This document shows, piece by piece, positions 61,203 through 64,000 of a DNA stretch of 64,000 nt. Below the pieces are notes generated by a model that worked only from the letters and a program-made list of their open reading frames with translations, made no database searches and was not told where the DNA came from. The stretch is from assembly GCA_002238555.1 (NCBI GenBank), contig MPMO01000019.1:1-64000 (forward strand). The letters are read 5' to 3'. A program made the translations under genes and the position numbers. Each line of letters begins with the position of its first letter. Position 1 is the stretch's first letter. Source of the stretch: Caldilineaceae bacterium bin34. Its GTDB lineage: Bacteria; Chloroflexota; Anaerolineae; Caldilineales; Caldilineaceae.

Positions 61203-62197
61203 TACTACAGTGGTAATTCACAAGGTGGTGGCCTGCCGCCGCCGGTAGTGGCAGTGCAGGACCACCCACTGGTGGCGGCGGCGCCAGTGCGACCAGGCCA
61301 GCACCTGCTTGATGTCCGTCGCCACGGGCCGTAGCAGACGCTGCCACAGCCGCCGGCTTGCCCGCACGGTCAGCCCGCCGCCCCGGCCGGCTTCCCGCCA
61401 CGGTCCGCCCCCGCCCAGGCCGCGGGCCTGTCGGAAAGCCGTCAGGCCGCCCGCACCACGCTGAGCAGGGTCAGGATCATGTGGCGGTCCCAGCCCCGGG
61501 CGTTGCGCACCTCGTACTCGTCCAGGCGCGCCGGAACAGCAGGTAGGCCTGGTCCCGGTCTTCCAGCCAGGCGCGCAGCTGCCCCGAGTGGCCATGGACC
61601 GTGTCGCCCACGACCCAGGCCAGCGACACGCCGGTGGCCTGCGCCCGGGCCAGCCGCCGTTGGGCCAGCTGCGGCTTGGTGCGGAAGGGCGTGTCCGGGG
61701 CCAGGCTGACGCCCTGCAGCCGTGCCGGTTCGCTGGTCCATCCCTCGGGCAGGTGGAACCGCGTCCAGCAGCGTGTACTCCCGCGCCCCGGCATAGGCCA
61801 GGAAGACCCCCACCTGGCAGTTCCCGCCCCGTCCCGCCGTGCCGCTGTACTACCGCGCCACCCCGGCCGAATGGGTGCCCTTCTTCAGGAACGCGGTCTC
61901 GTCGATGATCCCCACGGCCTGGGGATCCCCCAGGTAATCCTGCACGTAGCCGTACAGGGCGGTCCGGGCCGCCGCCACCGACCAGCGCGCCCGATTGAGC
62001 AGGTACTGGATGCCGTAGGGGTCGGGGTCGCCGTTGGCTTCCGCCAGCTGCCAGCCGTTCTTGCGCTCCGCCCCGCCGGCAGGCCGTCCAGGTAGGCCAG
62101 GGCCGGTGCCAGGCGGTCGGCGACAGCGGACATGGGACAACTCCAAAGCCGGGCGGATACCCGACCATCATACCCCATATTTACCACTGTAGTATTA
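61200..62197 (-). mobile_element. IS701-like insertion sequence
   Basis: A 998-bp element has perfect 17-bp terminal inverted repeats (TAATACTACAGTGGTAA at 61200-61216, reverse complement at 62181-62197). It carries a disrupted minus-strand transposase gene. No clear target-site duplication is visible at the outer edges. It lies between an SH3/VWA gene, which it touches at the stop codon, and a PIN-domain gene that it truncates. Confidence 0.9.
61218..62133 (-). pseudogene. IS701-family transposase, several frameshifts
   Basis: From ATG 62133 (MSAVADRLAPALAYLDGLPA) the protein must be read through several frames. They give ERKNGWQLAEANGDPDPYGI, then QYLLNRARWSVAAARTALYG and DYLGDPQAVGIIDETAFLKK with the catalytic aspartate of an IS701 transposase. 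NCQVGVFLAYAG and finally LAWSHWRRRHQW near the end follow. At least three frame changes are needed, so the element cannot move on its own. Confidence 0.85.
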
Positions 62198-62444
62198 GTA
62201 CCCAGAGATCCAATCGCGTGACGGAGCCGATCTCCGCGATCCCATGGGCGTTGAGTAGTTTCCTCAGTCGGCTCGTCCATGGGTCATGAGGAGCGTCGCC
62301 ACGGATCAGCGTCGTCACTGCAAGATCGATTTCCTCCTTCTGTGCCAAACATGGCAGTTGTTCAACGTCCTGGATATTGTCTCGCTTGTCCGACAGTTCC
62401 AGGGGAACATTGGTGTCAAGGGTTACTGTAGTTGGTTTGTTCAT
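62181..62444 (-). CDS. PIN-domain protein, C-terminally truncated by the IS701-like element
   Basis: An 87-residue frame from ATG 62444 begins MNKPTTVTLDTNVPLELSDK, with the first PIN-domain aspartate in LDTN. It continues EIDLAVTTLIR and IAEIGSVTRLDLWVL. The last residues (LILQW) and stop are inside the IS terminal repeat, so the gene was cut by the insertion and the later acidic residues of the PIN active site are missing. It was probably a VapC-like ribonuclease and is now presumably inactive. No partner antitoxin gene is seen upstream. Confidence 0.7.
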   Translation of the reverse strand: MNKPTTVTLDTNVPLELSDKRDNIQDVEQLPCLAQKEEIDLAVTTLIRGDAPHDPWTSRLRKLLNAHGIAEIGSVTRLDLWVLILQW

Positions 62445-62584
62445 GATGTTCACCAGTCGGTGGGCAACCGTCGCAGAGCTTCGGCAGTGGGCGCACGTTC
62501 GGTCGGACGTGGTTCTGTGTCGCGTTCCGGGCGCGGTAGAGGATCGTTGTAGCTTTCCACAGCTCTCTTCAATCACAGCACCTT

Positions 62585-64000
62585 TCACCCATCGTCCGTC
62601 CGTGGCACCACCACTACGTAGAAGGGGGCGAATTCCACTTCCCGAGTGTTGTAGTAATGCGCTGCCGTGGGGGGATCGCAAATACCGGGCGGCATGTCGG
62701 CGGTACTCACCGAAACGACAATTCGCCACATGCCAAGACCACCAACACCGAGACTATTGATCCCTACGGGGGCAGCGTGCAACAAACCAACCAAATCCAA
62801 CCCGTAGTCACTCCCCGAGTAGTTGATCGGTTCAGGTTTCGTACACGGGTCGTAGTTGTTGTAGCCGGGGTCACTTTCAAGCGGGTACGGGTGGATGTAC
62901 GTGAGGAACAGATGCTCCCCCACGGTCGGCAGTGCCGCGCATTCGCGCCCCACAATCGACACGTCTTTGATAATCGACCAGTCTTCGGCCGACACGTCCG
63001 CACAGTCGACGCCCTCTTCAAGTACCGCGACTACGTCGATGGAACGCACGCGCGGCCAAATGATCGTTTCACCACCATCAACGTTCGACACCCGCACGTT
63101 GCCAGGTTCGATCAAGAGATCGAAACTCATCTTGGGGCGAAAGGGCTGGCCTGTCGCCTCATTGATTGGACGTTTCGACCAGTGCGGCAACAGATGATAT
63201 TTGCCGTTGAACGCCGAGCCACCGAACCGGACCGTTAGTTCATCAGTAGCCGCTACGGGTGTGGGCCAAGGGGGTGTGGAATCGAATGCGAAAGTGGGCG
63301 GATCAGGCGCGGGTGTGGAATCGGGTGCGAACACAGGTGTCAGTGGTGCGGGGATCGGAATCTCCTCAATCTGAACCAGCCTCTGCAGCGTGTAGGCATC
63401 AATGTCCGTCAGTTCACTGTAGATCCAGGCATATTCGCGATCAGCGGTGGGATGCAGGATCTGTAGCCATCTGCCGTCCGCATTGCGGCCCGTGACGTGT
63501 ACTTGGTCGCCGGCGCGGGTCTGGCCGTCGGTTGGATGGTCGGTACCCGGGCCCTTGCGCAGGTTGACGACCGTCCCGGTTACGGTTGTGACAACGCTGT
63601 CAGGGACCGCAGGTTCGGGCTCCGGCGTGGGTGCGACAGTTTCGGGCGTAGGTTCAACTATGGGTTCTGGTTCCGGAGTGGGCTCCGGTGCAGATTCGGC
63701 CGCGGCCCACTCCAGAGGCGGAGCTGCCCGCAGCTCCGCCATCCCCTCCGCGGCGATGTCCGTCAGGGCGGTGAAGATCCAGCCGGTGCGGTCCTCGTGC
63801 TCTATCTGCAGCCAGGTCCCATCCGCATTGCGGCCCACCACCGTCCCCTCCGCACCTGCGGTCAGCCAGAAGGCGACCGCATAGTCGGTGCTTGGCCCGG
63901 TGCGCACGTTGGCGTTCTGGTTGACGACGGCCGTCAGGCCCTCCGGGGTCGGTGCCGGTGCGGGTTCCGCCATAGGTGGTTCGGTGGGTGCCGGGACCGG
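62585..64000 (-). CDS. SH3-domain lipoprotein-like protein, 5' end beyond the window
   Basis: The frame is open to the right edge; 471 codons are visible plus the stop, and the signal peptide should lie outside. Two SH3 domains match those of the VWA lipoprotein almost word for word (AVVNQNANVRTGPSTDYAVA and VNLRKGPGTDHPTDG), joined by a Pro/Glu/Thr linker. The C-terminal 270 residues are a different, unrecognised domain that ends FAPFYVVVVPRTDDG. The final 60 bases are duplicated at 55184-55247. It belongs to the same paralogous family as the VWA protein but is on the opposite strand and has another output domain. Confidence 0.82.
   Translation of the reverse strand, partial: PVPAPTEPPMAEPAPAPTPEGLTAVVNQNANVRTGPSTDYAVAFWLTAGAEGTVVGRNADGTWLQIEHEDRTGWIFTALTDIAAEGMAELRAAPPLEWAAAESAPEPTPEPEPIVEPTPETVAPTPEPEPAVPDSVVTTVTGTVVNLRKGPGTDHPTDGQTRAGDQVHVTGRNADGRWLQILHPTADREYAWIYSELTDIDAYTLQRLVQIEEIPIPAPLTPVFAPDSTPAPDPPTFAFDSTPPWPTPVAATDELTVRFGGSAFNGKYHLLPHWSKRPINEATGQPFRPKMSFDLLIEPGNVRVSNVDGGETIIWPRVRSIDVVAVLEEGVDCADVSAEDWSIIKDVSIVGRECAALPTVGEHLFLTYIHPYPLESDPGYNNYDPCTKPEPINYSGSDYGLDLVGLLHAAPVGINSLGVGGLGMWRIVVSVSTADMPPGICDPPTAAHYYNTREVEFAPFYVVVVPRTDDG

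Noticed and set aside
61190..62205. Target-site duplication around the IS701-like element
   Set aside because: The four to five bases outside each terminal repeat do not match.

Overview
The window reads as a high-GC, gene-dense bacterial chromosome segment, most likely from a member of the Chloroflexota (Anaerolineae or Caldilineae type). That placement is an inference. It rests on the mix of a SpoVS homologue beside RNase Y and RecA, SH3/von Willebrand factor lipoproteins with Pro/Thr/Glu linkers, STAND/TPR proteins, a CIRCE-controlled groESL operon and IS701/IS607-type elements. No rRNA or tRNA gene is present; the only stable RNA found is tmRNA.

Left accessory block (1 to 6.3 kb): a broken zinc-finger transposase lies at the left edge, followed by a complete single-chain Type ISP restriction-modification enzyme. 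A convergent, AT-richer gene with a HEPN-like Rx5H motif follows. From 6.7 to 13.1 kb is the minus-strand glutamate synthase operon gltB-gltD. From 14.2 to 15.9 kb is a compact three-gene minus-strand cassette of unknown function whose last gene carries a nucleoside deoxyribosyltransferase/TIR-like domain.

Core block (16.4 to 54.3 kb): carB-carA (reversed gene order, 4-nt overlap) is followed by an AddB-like/AddA-like nuclease-helicase pair (ATGA overlap). Next come a peptide-type substrate-binding protein, spoVS, a frameshifted IS607 resolvase relic, rny, recA, uvrC and a metallophosphoesterase. Then nadK is translationally coupled to a zinc-finger membrane protein, followed by a TPR protein and a STAND-like ATPase, and then CIRCE-groES-groEL with a terminator. 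The rest comprises an HD-domain protein, a prephenate dehydrogenase-like gene with a site-2 protease, an RNase H-like protein, a cytochrome P450, a second metallophosphoesterase, secreted and unknown proteins, a two-domain PspC protein and queA.

Right accessory block (54.4 to 64 kb): ssrA (tmRNA) with its own terminator is followed by an integrase N-terminal remnant, the usual sign of an island integrated at the tmRNA 3' end. Beyond it lie remnants of two C-terminal coding ends (von Willebrand and SH3 families), a frameshifted Rpn-type nuclease and an intact one-chain nucleotidyltransferase-HEPN protein with a decayed second copy. Next are an SH3/VWA lipoprotein and an IS701-like element with perfect 17-bp terminal repeats that has cut a PIN-domain gene, and finally a second SH3 lipoprotein running off the right edge. 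A 64-bp direct repeat (55184-55247 and 62583-62646) brackets most of this block.
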